The notes under the pieces: generated by a model
Databases searched by the model: none
Told to the model about the DNA's origin: nothing
Seen by the model: only the letters and a program-made list of their open reading frames with translations
Position numbers and translations under genes: made by a program
Source: Shewanella sp. OPT22
GTDB lineage: Bacteria > Pseudomonadota > Gammaproteobacteria > Enterobacterales > Shewanellaceae
NCBI RefSeq assembly: GCF_004168585.1
Contig: NZ_PGVH01000007.1
Span: forward strand, 263,353 to 327,352
DNA: 64,000 bases
Direction of reading: 5' to 3'
Shown: piece by piece, positions 20,696 to 28,660 of the stretch
Layout: each line of letters starts with the position of its first letter
Position numbering within the stretch: the stretch's first letter is position 1

Positions 20696-21355
20696 ATGAA
20701 AACTCTTTTACTTGTAACAAGCATATTAACTTCTTCGTCTGTATTTGCTCTTACTACTGAAGAAGCTATCACAGCCACTGATAATTCAATGGACACATTG
20801 AATATCCAGAAGCTTCAGCAACTCGCTACCGAGACATCTGATTACGCCAATGCTTATGCAAACTACCGCTTAGGCGTGGCTGCAAACTTAACGGGTAATA
20901 CTGATAAAGCTCAACAGGCACTCTCAAAAGCGGCTGAGATTTTAGAGCAACTCAACCAATCTCAGGCTAATGCGGAACACTATGCATTATTGTCATTGGT
21001 CTATGGCATGAAGGTGTACATAGACAATAGCTTATCAGCAAGTTTAGGTAGGAAGTCTGGTCAAGCATTAGAGCAAGCTCTTACCCTTGAGCCAAACAAC
21101 CCAAGAGTAGAGTTGGCACAAGGCATTTCTACCTTCCACAAGCCTCAAAAGAGCATTAGCTTTATCAACGCAGCAATTGCTGACTTCTCTCAGCCATGTA
21201 CTGAAATCTGTTGGGGAAGTTCAGAAGCTTATGTCTGGCGTGGTTTAGCAAAACAGCAATTAGGCGACCAAGCTGCTGCACATAAAGATTGGCAACAAGC
21301 ACTCGCTGTAAACCCTAATAATGGTTGGGCGAAAGGACTACTCGGTCAATACTAA
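20696..21355 (+). CDS. Periplasmic/secreted TPR-repeat protein
   Basis: A 219-residue protein with a signal peptide (residues 1-18, ending SSVFA) and TPR-like helices. Pairs rich in A-x-x-Y-A-N-Y-R-L-G, a central 17-aa-like EQALTLEPNNPRVELAQG, and a C-terminal AYVWRGLAKQQLGDQAAAHKDW plus AVNPNNGWAKGLL are typical TPR. It is the first gene of a four-gene unit with a membrane protein and a sensor kinase/regulator pair. AAGGA lies 8 bases before the ATG. The role is unknown; it may be a periplasmic sensor or a chaperone-like partner of the downstream membrane protein. Two Cys in PCTEIC could form a disulfide. Confidence 0.75.
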   Translation: MKTLLLVTSILTSSSVFALTTEEAITATDNSMDTLNIQKLQQLATETSDYANAYANYRLGVAANLTGNTDKAQQALSKAAEILEQLNQSQANAEHYALLSLVYGMKVYIDNSLSASLGRKSGQALEQALTLEPNNPRVELAQGISTFHKPQKSISFINAAIADFSQPCTEICWGSSEAYVWRGLAKQQLGDQAAAHKDWQQALAVNPNNGWAKGLLGQY

Positions 21356-21363
21356 GTTCATTG

Positions 21364-21390
21364 TGGCTAATAGCCTTGAGCTATTAGCCA
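21364..21390 (+). promoter_or_regulatory. Intercistronic hairpin between the TPR gene and the membrane-protein gene
   Basis: An 11-bp perfect stem TGGCTAATAGC / GCTATTAGCCA with loop CTTGA is followed directly by AAAAAGG, the ribosome site of the next gene. There is no T-run, so it is more likely an mRNA-stability or expression-ratio element than a full terminator. Confidence 0.55.
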
Positions 21391-21404
21391 AAAAGGAAAG
21401 CATA

Positions 21405-22010
21405 ATGCACACTACGCAGCAAATATCAGCAGAGTTATCTCTAGAACAACATCGTCATAATTTTAAGCAAAAACGTTTCCTCGCTATGCCGCTATCAGGC
21501 ACCATAGCTTGGCTTATTATTGCTGTTGGCAGTTACTTCTTTCCTGAATCTAAGCCATTTTTATTATGGATATGTACTGGTTCGATTATTTATTTTGCAT
21601 TGTTTCTAAGTAAATTCACAGGCGAAGATATATTAGGACGAAAAGGCCATAAAAACCCATTTGATCAGCTGTTTCTTTTGGTTTTAGTGTTATGCATGAT
21701 GATCTTCGCAATTGCCATTCCTTTTGCGCAAATTGATCATCGTTCCATTCCTTTGACCGTTGGCATATTGACTGGTTTGATGTGGATTCCCTTTTCTTGG
21801 TCGATTCAACATTTGGTAGGTTTACTTCATGGTATTGCGAGAACATTTTTAATTTTAGCAGCGTGGTACATAGCACCTGAGCACAGCTTTACCTTAATAC
21901 CAACCATTATCGTGTTTACTTACATAGTAACAATTCCAGTACTAGAGCTGCGTTGGAGGAAGTATAACAGCGATAATCAACCAATAGATGCCGTTGCTGC
22001 TTCTCACTAG
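21405..22010 (+). CDS. Six-helix membrane protein, DUF7010-like
   Basis: A 201-residue integral membrane protein with a soluble N-terminus (about residues 1-25, including SAELSLEQHRHNFKQKR) and about six hydrophobic helices. Sequence features such as FLAMPLSGTIAW and HGIARTFLILAAWYIAP suggest the DUF7010 group, but this identification is tentative. The start at 21405 is chosen because AAGGAAAG lies just upstream and an in-frame upstream extension overlaps the TPR gene. It lies between the TPR protein and the sensor kinase; helix count and context suggest it could be a target or accessory of that signalling pair. Confidence 0.65.
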   Translation: MHTTQQISAELSLEQHRHNFKQKRFLAMPLSGTIAWLIIAVGSYFFPESKPFLLWICTGSIIYFALFLSKFTGEDILGRKGHKNPFDQLFLLVLVLCMMIFAIAIPFAQIDHRSIPLTVGILTGLMWIPFSWSIQHLVGLLHGIARTFLILAAWYIAPEHSFTLIPTIIVFTYIVTIPVLELRWRKYNSDNQPIDAVAASH

Positions 22011-22075
22011 GTATAAATTGCTTGATGACATCGTCTTTTTGTCATGGTAAAAAGCTATAAAAATAAGGACATACA

Positions 22076-23164
22076 ATGAAGAAAAGTCATTCGACGTTTT
22101 TACCTGAAGACAAGTTTGCATGGGTCTACCTGGTTAACCTTATCTTCTACTTTTTACCTATGTTTATCGCTCCAATGTCAAAGCTGGATATCGTTTGGAG
22201 CTTTGTCGCACTGGCGTTATTTTTACCATTATATTTTAAGCTCTTTAGCTGTAAATCATCACAGGCTGTTATCCCGCTTAGTTTAATGTTTGTGTTAGCG
22301 GTGGTGATTACACCAATAAATGCTGGTTCACTGGCTTTTTTTTCTTACGTTGCATTTTATGCGGGCTTTCACTTTTCTTTAAAGCGTGCGGCTGGGATTT
22401 GGGGAATCCAAGTCCTCACTATTGGCCTATTAAATTGGTATTTTTTTCCTAACTTTTTCTTTATAGCTTGGGGGGGCGTATTAACTCTAGGTATCGGTGT
22501 CATTGGTGTAACTAATCGTCACCAACAAGAAAAGTTAAAGATGAAACAACAGAGCAATCAAGAGATAAAAACGCTGGCGACGATAGTTGAACGTGAGCGT
22601 ATCGCCCGAGACTTGCACGACGTAATGGGACACTGTTTGTCCTCCATCACCCTAAAAGCTGAGCTCGCCAGTAAGCTTATTGATAATCAACATTATGACC
22701 TCGCCCAAAAACATTTAAACGAATTAGCCGAGATCTCCCGAGAAAACTTATCACAACTCAGACAAACCGTATCCAACTATAAACATAAAGGATTGGAAAC
22801 AACGGTAACTGAACTTTGTCAGCGCCTGAGAGACAAGGATATGCAGGTAAAACTTGATGGTGAGCTTCCTACCGCCTTATCTGCAACACAGGAAAGTCAT
22901 TTATGTTTGATCCTCACCGAACTGACAAACAACATGCTCAAATACAGTCAAGCCACTGAATGCCAGTTCCAATTTGAACAAAACAATGACTCAAACATCA
23001 TTTCAATGAGCGAAAATCAATCGTTAACCTCTATAAAGGAAGGCAACGGCTTAAAAGGTATACGAGAAAGGATAGAGGACATCGGCGGAAAGTTTGAATA
23101 TCAATTATCACCAGAATTGAGCTTTACCATTCAACTGCCATTAAAGGACAAAAATAATGATTAA
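22076..23164 (+). CDS. DesK-type sensor histidine kinase
   Basis: A 362-residue kinase of the HPK7/HisKA_3 class. About five hydrophobic segments fill residues 15-145, a coiled-coil linker runs to 165, and the phospho-acceptor is His181 in ERERIARDLHDVMGHCLSS. The ATPase domain has N-box ELTNNMLKYS and G-box GNGLKGIRERI. The usual D-x-G-x-G segment is replaced by a less canonical stretch (MSENQSL), so ATP binding may be altered. No large periplasmic domain is present, so the signal is probably sensed in the membrane. Its ribosome site is AAGGAC. A run of seven G (22470-22476) lies in the last transmembrane segment. It overlaps the regulator gene by 8 bases. Confidence 0.9.
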   Translation: MKKSHSTFLPEDKFAWVYLVNLIFYFLPMFIAPMSKLDIVWSFVALALFLPLYFKLFSCKSSQAVIPLSLMFVLAVVITPINAGSLAFFSYVAFYAGFHFSLKRAAGIWGIQVLTIGLLNWYFFPNFFFIAWGGVLTLGIGVIGVTNRHQQEKLKMKQQSNQEIKTLATIVERERIARDLHDVMGHCLSSITLKAELASKLIDNQHYDLAQKHLNELAEISRENLSQLRQTVSNYKHKGLETTVTELCQRLRDKDMQVKLDGELPTALSATQESHLCLILTELTNNMLKYSQATECQFQFEQNNDSNIISMSENQSLTSIKEGNGLKGIRERIEDIGGKFEYQLSPELSFTIQLPLKDKNND

Positions 23165-23756
23165 AATTTTATTAGCAGAAGATCAAGCGATGGTGCGTGG
23201 CGCTTTGAGCGCACTATTAACCTTAAGTGGGCACTGCCAAATTACCGAAGCAGAAAACGGTGAACAAGCGCTTGCGCTATTAAAACAGCAACAATTTGAC
23301 CTACTGCTGAGTGATATTGAAATGCCTAAAGTCACAGGCATTGAGCTCGCACAATGGGTGGCGGATAACCAACCGCAAACCAAAGTCGTCATTATCACCA
23401 CCTTTAGCCGAGCTGGTTATATAAAGCGAGCGATTGAATGTGGTGTGAGTGGTTTTTTATTAAAAGATGCGCCTTCTGAACAGCTTGTTGATGCAATCAC
23501 ATCGGTAATGAATGGTAAACGAATCATCGATCCAGAACTGGCGATGATGGCGATTGGTGATAAAGATCCACTTAATGATAAAGAAAGACGCGCATTACGA
23601 TTAGCTTCAGAGGGCAAATCAACCTCTGACATTGCCAGCACATTATTTATTGCCGAAGGAACGGTAAGAAACTACTTATCTGAGGCCATCAGCAAACTTA
23701 ATGCGAGTAACCGAATTGATGCGGCAAGAATTGCTCAGCAAAAGGGATGGTTGTAA
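23157..23756 (+). CDS. DesR/NarL-type response regulator
   Basis: A 199-residue regulator with an N-terminal receiver domain (acidic pocket E8-D9, phospho-acceptor D53 in LLLSDIEMP, Lys in LLKDAPS) and a C-terminal LuxR-type helix-turn-helix (SEGKSTSDIASTLFIAEGTVRNYLSEAISKL split around the recognition helix). It is the partner of the upstream kinase through the 8-base overlap. Family members bind inverted repeats as dimers; the dyads at 20584-20620 are the obvious candidates for autoregulation. Confidence 0.93.
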   Translation: MIKILLAEDQAMVRGALSALLTLSGHCQITEAENGEQALALLKQQQFDLLLSDIEMPKVTGIELAQWVADNQPQTKVVIITTFSRAGYIKRAIECGVSGFLLKDAPSEQLVDAITSVMNGKRIIDPELAMMAIGDKDPLNDKERRALRLASEGKSTSDIASTLFIAEGTVRNYLSEAISKLNASNRIDAARIAQQKGWL

Positions 23757-23761
23757 AGATA

Positions 23762-23782
23762 AAGCTCCCAAAATGGGAGCTT
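23762..23782. terminator. Convergent terminator between the response regulator and RDD genes
   Basis: Stem AAGCTCCCA / TGGGAGCTT with a 3-base loop. On the minus strand it is followed by TTATCTTT, giving a weak U-tract. The plus-strand tail is poor. Confidence 0.6.
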
Positions 23783-23801
23783 ACTTCATTGTATCAATCA
23801 G

Positions 23802-24314
23802 TTACCGACGCCAGTTTTTCATTTCATTCGCTTCTTTAGACAGTTGAACCACTTCAGAACGAGTCATTCTGTCTTGAAGTGCCAACTTATCTGCCGATAG
23901 AAAAATAAATATATTCCCAATGCCAAGCAAAGACCAAACGACACGAGCATAAGCTGCCATCATGCTGATATTTTGCCCATTAGGGTGTTGAATTTTTAAT
24001 CGCCAGGTACGCATACCTAATGTTTGCCCACTTTTACTCCAAAAGTAAGCATAAAAACTGGCTAATGTGATCGTTAAATACAACTGCCAGATCCCTTTAT
24101 ATAAAGGAACTGCAAGTAATGCATCAGAGACAATTTTATAGCCATGATTGTTAATTAAGCCCGACTCAATCAAAATCAAAAAGGCAATAAAACCAAAGAC
24201 CACAGCAAATACTAAAACGCCAGCTGCAATCAGTGTGTCATAAACCATCGCACCTAACCGCCTCATAAACGTAGCACGGGGAAAGTTCGCATGCTCAGGG
24301 TTGATCATTACCAT
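23802..24314 (-). CDS. RDD-family membrane protein
   Basis: A 170-residue inner-membrane protein with the RDD signature near the N-terminus (FMRRLGAMVYDTLIA, where Arg and Asp-x-x-x of the first helix are conserved) and the second RDD motif (GQTLGMRTWRLKI). Three to four transmembrane helices are seen. Proteins of this family are variously implicated in transport or Na+/H+ exchange, but the function of most is unknown. Its ATG overlaps the stop of the DUF2960-like gene (TAATG), and GAGGAAG upstream serves both. Confidence 0.85.
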   Translation of the reverse strand: MVMINPEHANFPRATFMRRLGAMVYDTLIAAGVLVFAVVFGFIAFLILIESGLINNHGYKIVSDALLAVPLYKGIWQLYLTITLASFYAYFWSKSGQTLGMRTWRLKIQHPNGQNISMMAAYARVVWSLLGIGNIFIFLSADKLALQDRMTRSEVVQLSKEANEMKNWRR

Positions 24315-24568
24315 TATGCTTCCTCTTCCTCTCGAACAAAATGTATATGAGTAAAGCCCATCCTTAAAAATTCGGTTCTTCTGAAATCTCTTTCAGCTCG
24401 AGCCCCTTTCTTGGAAGTCATCGCTATTTGCTGCTCCATCTGTAAAAAGCGAGTTAAATCGATTCCCTCTGCTTCTGCTGCAGCCTCATACAAGTCATGA
24501 TGTACAGTATAACTAAAAGGAATGGTTTTGGTTTCACCTTTAAAGGTGTAGCGAACTTGACGTGCCAT
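24314..24568 (-). CDS. Small conserved cytoplasmic protein, DUF2960-like
   Basis: An 84-residue soluble protein that begins ARQVRYTFKGETKTIPFSY and continues with a helical, basic middle (SKKGARAERDFRR) and an acidic end (REEEEA). It resembles the DUF2960 family of vibrios and shewanellas, whose function is unknown; the assignment is from memory of the N-terminal pattern. It is co-transcribed with the RDD gene by one-base overlap. A promoter probably lies in the 130-base divergent gap before yqiJ. Confidence 0.65.
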   Translation of the reverse strand: MARQVRYTFKGETKTIPFSYTVHHDLYEAAAEAEGIDLTRFLQMEQQIAMTSKKGARAERDFRRTEFLRMGFTHIHFVREEEEA

Positions 24569-24701
24569 ATTGACTCCGAGTAATCAGTTATCGATATTAT
24601 CCGAGATTGTTGATATCAATTGCAAACGTAAACAACTTGTTTAATACATATAACATTTGATATTTTACTCTATTCGTCATTCGCAACAATTTGGAGGTTG
24701 C

Positions 24702-25343
24702 ATGTTAACGTTTCTGTTAGCGCATGAAAATTGGCCTTTCGCATTCGCATTCGCTTTTGTCATTGCCTTGGGGATATTCGAAATTTTAGCCATGTTACTT
24801 GGCTTAAGTTTATTGAGTACTATCGACGATATTTTGCCTACCGAGATTGATGCTGACATTGATTCCAGTGGAGCTGCAAGTGGTATTACTGGTTTATTAG
24901 GCTGGCTATGCTTAGGACGATTACCACTGCTGATCTGGTTAGTTTTGACATTAACGACGTTCTCGATATTAGGTTTTATAGGCAGTTATCTCTCCATTTA
25001 TGTTTTTGAACATTATCAACCCATCTGGATGGTTACCTCTTTAGCTGCTGGTATCACAATTATTAGTATTCATTACACTGGGAATTGGTTAGCAAATCTA
25101 TTACCTAAAAATGAAACCAGTGCTATTAACCGCGATGATTTAGCAGGCAGCGTTGGCAACATCACGCTTGGTATTGCCACTCACGAAACACCTGCTGAGG
25201 CGGTAATTAAAGACGCTTTCTTACAAAAGCATTATGTCCGTGTGATCCCAGATTCTCCTCGTGACACATTCACTCAAGGTACATCCATCATTCTGCTTCG
25301 CCGCCAAGATAACCTCTGGTTAGCGGCAAGATACCAACAATAA
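24702..25343 (+). CDS. yqiJ: YqiJ-family inner-membrane protein with OB-fold
   Basis: A 213-residue protein: two to three transmembrane helices (within residues 8-40 and 66-115) and a C-terminal soluble OB-fold (about 145-210, beginning near LAGSVGNITLG and ending RRQDNLWLAARYQ), as in NfeD/YqiJ proteins that accompany flotillins. The ATG at 24702 is chosen because GGAGG lies 4 bases upstream; the longer in-frame start 15 codons earlier has no ribosome site. YqiK follows 24 bases later, confirming the yqiJK pair. It is thought to act in membrane-domain organisation and stress tolerance. Confidence 0.85.
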   Translation: MLTFLLAHENWPFAFAFAFVIALGIFEILAMLLGLSLLSTIDDILPTEIDADIDSSGAASGITGLLGWLCLGRLPLLIWLVLTLTTFSILGFIGSYLSIYVFEHYQPIWMVTSLAAGITIISIHYTGNWLANLLPKNETSAINRDDLAGSVGNITLGIATHETPAEAVIKDAFLQKHYVRVIPDSPRDTFTQGTSIILLRRQDNLWLAARYQQ

Positions 25344-25367
25344 CAATTAATCCATCAAGGAGTTTTA

Positions 25368-27107
25368 ATGGAAATTCAAGGACTCGATCTCAACAGTATG
25401 CCATTCGTATTTGCAGGTATGGCCATATTCGGATTCATCATCATAGGGGTGATGTTTGCCAAACTTTACACCCGAGCAACAAAAGAACTCGCATTTGTCA
25501 GAACCGGATTTGGCGGTGAAAAAGTCATAAAAGACGGTGGCGCCATTGTATTGCCAGTACTGCACGAAACGATATCCGTAAATATGAATACGTTGCGAAT
25601 CGAAGTAGAAAAAACTCAAAAAGATGCGTTGATCACCAAAGATCGTATGCGTGTTGATGTAAAAGCTGACTTCTATTTGCGTGTAGCTCCCAACGCCGAA
25701 GGGATCTCAATGGCCGCTCAAACTCTTGGTAATCGTACCAATCGAGTAGAAGAGTTAAAAAAGTTAATGGAATCCAAATTCGTTGACGTTTTACGCGCCG
25801 TTGCTGCTGAAATGACAATGACAGAAATGCATGAACAACGGGCTGATTTTGTGCAACGCGTACAAAATAATGTGGCCAACGATCTTGAAAAGAATGGTCT
25901 AGAGCTTGAGTCCGTTTCTTTAACAGGCTTTGATCAAACCGACCTTAATTACTTCAATGAAAATAACGCATTCGATGCCGAAGGTCGTGCTCGACTGGCT
26001 AAAATCATCGAAGAAAAGCGCAAAGAAACCAACGACATTGAACAAGAAAACCGCATTAAGATTGAGCAGCGAAACCTAGAAGCCGAAAAACAATCACTTG
26101 AAATCGAAAAAAATGAGCAAGAAGCGAAACTTGTTCAACAACAAGCGATTGAATTTAAGCGCGCAGAACAGCAAGCTGAAATCATTAAGCAAAAAGAGCT
26201 TAAAACTCGCGAAGAGCGTGAAGCCGAAATTGCTAAAGAGCGTGCTATTGAAACCGCTGAAATTGAGAAAAAACGCGACATTGAAACTCGTGAAATCGAA
26301 AAACGCCAGCAAATCGAACAGTCTCGAATTCAACAACAACGTGAAATTGAAGTTGCAGAGCAAGACAAGCAGATCGCCGTAGCTGCAAAATCTGAAGAAG
26401 AATCAGCAGCCCGAGCCCGTGCTGCTGAAGCAGAAAAAACGAAAGTAGAGAAAGAAGAAGCCGTTGTTACCGCAAAACAAGTTGCTCAGGCAAATCGTCA
26501 AAAAGATATCGAGGTGATTGATGCTAAGAAGGAAGCTGAGCGTGAAGCCGTTGGTTTAATCACTCAAGCTGAAGCTGAGAAACGTGCTGCTGAAGATAAA
26601 TCTGAAGCAATTCTCATTGAAGCTAAAGCCAATTCTGACGCCCTACGACTCAAGGCTGAAGCCGACGAAAAGATTTACGAAGTTGAAGCGGCTGGTAAAC
26701 AGGCACTTCACCAAGCGCAGAACGTCTTGAGTGTTGAGCAAATTGAACTACAAAAATCATTAGCCATTTTACAAGCGCTACCTGAAATTGTTGCTAATGC
26801 TGTTAAACCAATTGAGAACATTGAGCAAATTAAGATCCTACAAGGCTATAACGGCAATCAAGCAGGTTCGAATTCTGATAAGGGTTCAAATGGAAATGGT
26901 GGTAGCTTTGCGGAGCAAGTAACCCAAGCAGCTTTAGATTATCGAGCGAATGCACCGGTAGTTGATGCCATGCTAAAAGATATCGGTTTAGTTGATAAAG
27001 CTACTGGCAGTCTTGGGGATTTAATGACTGGTGAGCATAAGTTGGCTTCTCAGTTGTTAGGTAACCAAAACGAAATAGCAGAGTATAGTACTGAAAAAAC
27101 AAAATAA
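25368..27107 (+). CDS. yqiK: YqiK flotillin (SPFH-domain protein)
   Basis: A 579-residue flotillin. One N-terminal transmembrane helix (about residues 13-33) is followed by an SPFH/band-7 domain (about 40-220: VRTGFGGEKVIKDGGAIVLPV, MRVDVKADFYLRV, GLELESVSLTGFDQTDL). A long coiled coil (about 225-450), exceptionally rich in Glu, Lys, Ala and Gln, includes repeated EIEKKRDIETREIEKRQ-type heptads, and a C-terminal domain follows. Flotillins scaffold ordered membrane patches. AAGGAG precedes the ATG by 5 bases. Poly-charged repeats produce spurious open frames on both strands. Confidence 0.93.
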   Translation: MEIQGLDLNSMPFVFAGMAIFGFIIIGVMFAKLYTRATKELAFVRTGFGGEKVIKDGGAIVLPVLHETISVNMNTLRIEVEKTQKDALITKDRMRVDVKADFYLRVAPNAEGISMAAQTLGNRTNRVEELKKLMESKFVDVLRAVAAEMTMTEMHEQRADFVQRVQNNVANDLEKNGLELESVSLTGFDQTDLNYFNENNAFDAEGRARLAKIIEEKRKETNDIEQENRIKIEQRNLEAEKQSLEIEKNEQEAKLVQQQAIEFKRAEQQAEIIKQKELKTREEREAEIAKERAIETAEIEKKRDIETREIEKRQQIEQSRIQQQREIEVAEQDKQIAVAAKSEEESAARARAAEAEKTKVEKEEAVVTAKQVAQANRQKDIEVIDAKKEAEREAVGLITQAEAEKRAAEDKSEAILIEAKANSDALRLKAEADEKIYEVEAAGKQALHQAQNVLSVEQIELQKSLAILQALPEIVANAVKPIENIEQIKILQGYNGNQAGSNSDKGSNGNGGSFAEQVTQAALDYRANAPVVDAMLKDIGLVDKATGSLGDLMTGEHKLASQLLGNQNEIAEYSTEKTK

Positions 27108-27126
27108 ATTAATCTTAACAATTCAA

Positions 27127-27155
27127 ACCTAGATGTAGAGCTTCTACATCTAGGT
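27127..27155. terminator. Perfect 13-bp hairpin between convergent genes
   Basis: ACCTAGATGTAGA / TCTACATCTAGGT with a 3-base loop GCT. Neither side has a U-run, but position between the converging flotillin and secreted-protein genes suggests a 3'-end processing or Rho-assisted terminator role. Confidence 0.6.
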
Positions 27156-27177
27156 CAATAAACTAAAATAATGTGAT

Positions 27178-28029
27178 TTAATTATTATAGTTATTTTCGG
27201 AATTTACTTTACTACAAGGAGTATCTGGTTCTATCCAAGCAGCAGATATTGCAACATTATCGACAGGACGGGTTACCTTATAAATAACTTTTATAACGCC
27301 ATAATCAATAGACTTAGTTTTTCCGGTTTCAGGATCAGGTACATTATTCAAAACATGAGAAGAGTCCCAATTACAATAAGCTGCTTTTAATCCTGTGACA
27401 TTTTTGTTTTGATCATGAGTATATGCTCCCTTTAATTTTGTGGATTCATCAGGGATTGGCCAACCGTCTTGAACAGCCTCATTCGGTAAAGATGGAGCAA
27501 GATAGAATTGAACTCCTCCATTACCTTCTTTAAAAGGTGAATTCGTAGTAAAAAGAACTAAAGCCGCATCCTTATTAAAATGTTTATTCACAATATCTCT
27601 GCTTGCAAAAACATGCAGTTCTGCATATCCCATTTCACCGGGATTACAATGGTTGATTACTTTAATGGAGTTCGCAATTTCAGGGACTAATTGACCTGGA
27701 GAAAGAAGAAATGGTGATAAAGGGACATTGACTTTAGTCTTTTGACAAATATCCCATGCGGTACTCGTACCATACCATTTTTTATCGTCAGCTTGACTTA
27801 CTGCTATAGAAAATTTTGCAGGGTTATTTTTACAACCAAGACCTTCAGAATAGAGCGTAGCGCCTGTTTCAGGGTCTGTTACTTGGCTAACAAAAGGACA
27901 ATTTTCAAACGTTTTAAGGTATGCAGGCCCACCTGAGCTTAATTGTACATCAGCCCCTTTAGCAGAAGCCCAACAACTAAAAAGAGTTATTGATGATACG
28001 GCCAATAACTTTAAGGTAATTTTCATCAT
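27178..28029 (-). CDS. Secreted six-cysteine protein of unknown function
   Basis: A 283-residue precursor with a signal peptide (MMKITLKLLAVSSITLFS..., cleavage after about residue 24, ASA-KG). The mature part is about 260 residues with six cysteines (in FENCPF, GLGCKN, WDICQK, INHCNP, AAYCNW, DTPCSK), which fits three disulfides in the periplasm or outside the cell. No family is recognised. The start at 28029 (or the adjacent ATG 28026) is chosen because GGAAAG lies just upstream; a longer frame would bury the signal peptide. The gene is alone, facing the flotillin gene, and divergent from the globin gene. Confidence 0.75.
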   Translation of the reverse strand: MMKITLKLLAVSSITLFSCWASAKGADVQLSSGGPAYLKTFENCPFVSQVTDPETGATLYSEGLGCKNNPAKFSIAVSQADDKKWYGTSTAWDICQKTKVNVPLSPFLLSPGQLVPEIANSIKVINHCNPGEMGYAELHVFASRDIVNKHFNKDAALVLFTTNSPFKEGNGGVQFYLAPSLPNEAVQDGWPIPDESTKLKGAYTHDQNKNVTGLKAAYCNWDSSHVLNNVPDPETGKTKSIDYGVIKVIYKVTRPVDNVAISAAWIEPDTPCSKVNSENNYNN

Positions 28030-28178
28030 TCTACTTTCCTTTCTAGGTTTGAAAACATTCAAACATGAATAATAGACCACTACATTCAGATTGCCTTATT
28101 AACAATCGTTAATCTTGTAAGAAACTCGGCTGAGTTCAGGTCTTGTAGCTAAATAATTAAAATCGGGGTTTTCTCTCA

Positions 28179-28586
28179 ATGAATCAACAGCAAATTGAAT
28201 TGATACAACAAAGCTGGCAACAAGTTCTACCGATTAAATTGCAAGCTGCAGAGCTGTTTTATAATCGCTTATTCGAACTTGATCCAAGCCTAAAACCAAT
28301 GTTCAAAGGTGATATAAAAGAACAAGGTGATAAGTTAATGCTTACCTTAACTATTGCAATAAATAGCTTAACTAAACTTGAGACTTTAATTCCCGTATTA
28401 GAAAATATGGCAATTCGTCATATTGGTTATGGTGTGCAAGATCACCACTACCAAACGGTTGGGCAAGCTTTGATTGATACTTTGGCCAAGGCCTTTGGGG
28501 AGGCGTTTACCAGCGAGCTGAAACAGGCGTGGTTAACGATGTACAACACGGTCGCAGATGTCATGATCAACGCCACTAAAAAGTAA
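28179..28586 (+). CDS. Single-domain bacterial globin
   Basis: A 135-residue globin of the Vitreoscilla haemoglobin/flavohaemoglobin-N type. Residues conserved include Leu/Ile-x-x-SW at the A helix (LIQQSWQQVLP), the CD Phe (FKGD), the proximal His in AIRHIGYGV, followed by HYQTVGQALIDTL and AFTSELKQAWLTMY. No reductase domain follows, so it is a stand-alone haem protein that may bind O2 or NO. The call rests on sequence only. Confidence 0.88.
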   Translation: MNQQQIELIQQSWQQVLPIKLQAAELFYNRLFELDPSLKPMFKGDIKEQGDKLMLTLTIAINSLTKLETLIPVLENMAIRHIGYGVQDHHYQTVGQALIDTLAKAFGEAFTSELKQAWLTMYNTVADVMINATKK

Positions 28587-28596
28587 TTTAATAAGT

Positions 28597-28637
28597 GTTA
28601 GCTAATTGAGTATATCTTTTAAACACAATTAGCTAAC
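28597..28637. terminator. Long-loop inverted repeat between the globin and hydrolase genes
   Basis: GTTAGCTAATTG (28597-28608) and CAATTAGCTAAC (28626-28637) form a perfect 12-bp stem around a 17-base AT-rich loop, between convergent genes. No strong U-run; probably a weak bidirectional terminator. Confidence 0.5.
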
Positions 28638-28660
28638 CTACAATATTTAAATCGAAAAAA

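Noticed and set aside
26094..26382. Lys- and Phe-rich frames opposite and offset to the flotillin coiled coil
   Set aside because: Low-complexity by-products of the Glu/Lys/Gln codon bias of the coiled coil.
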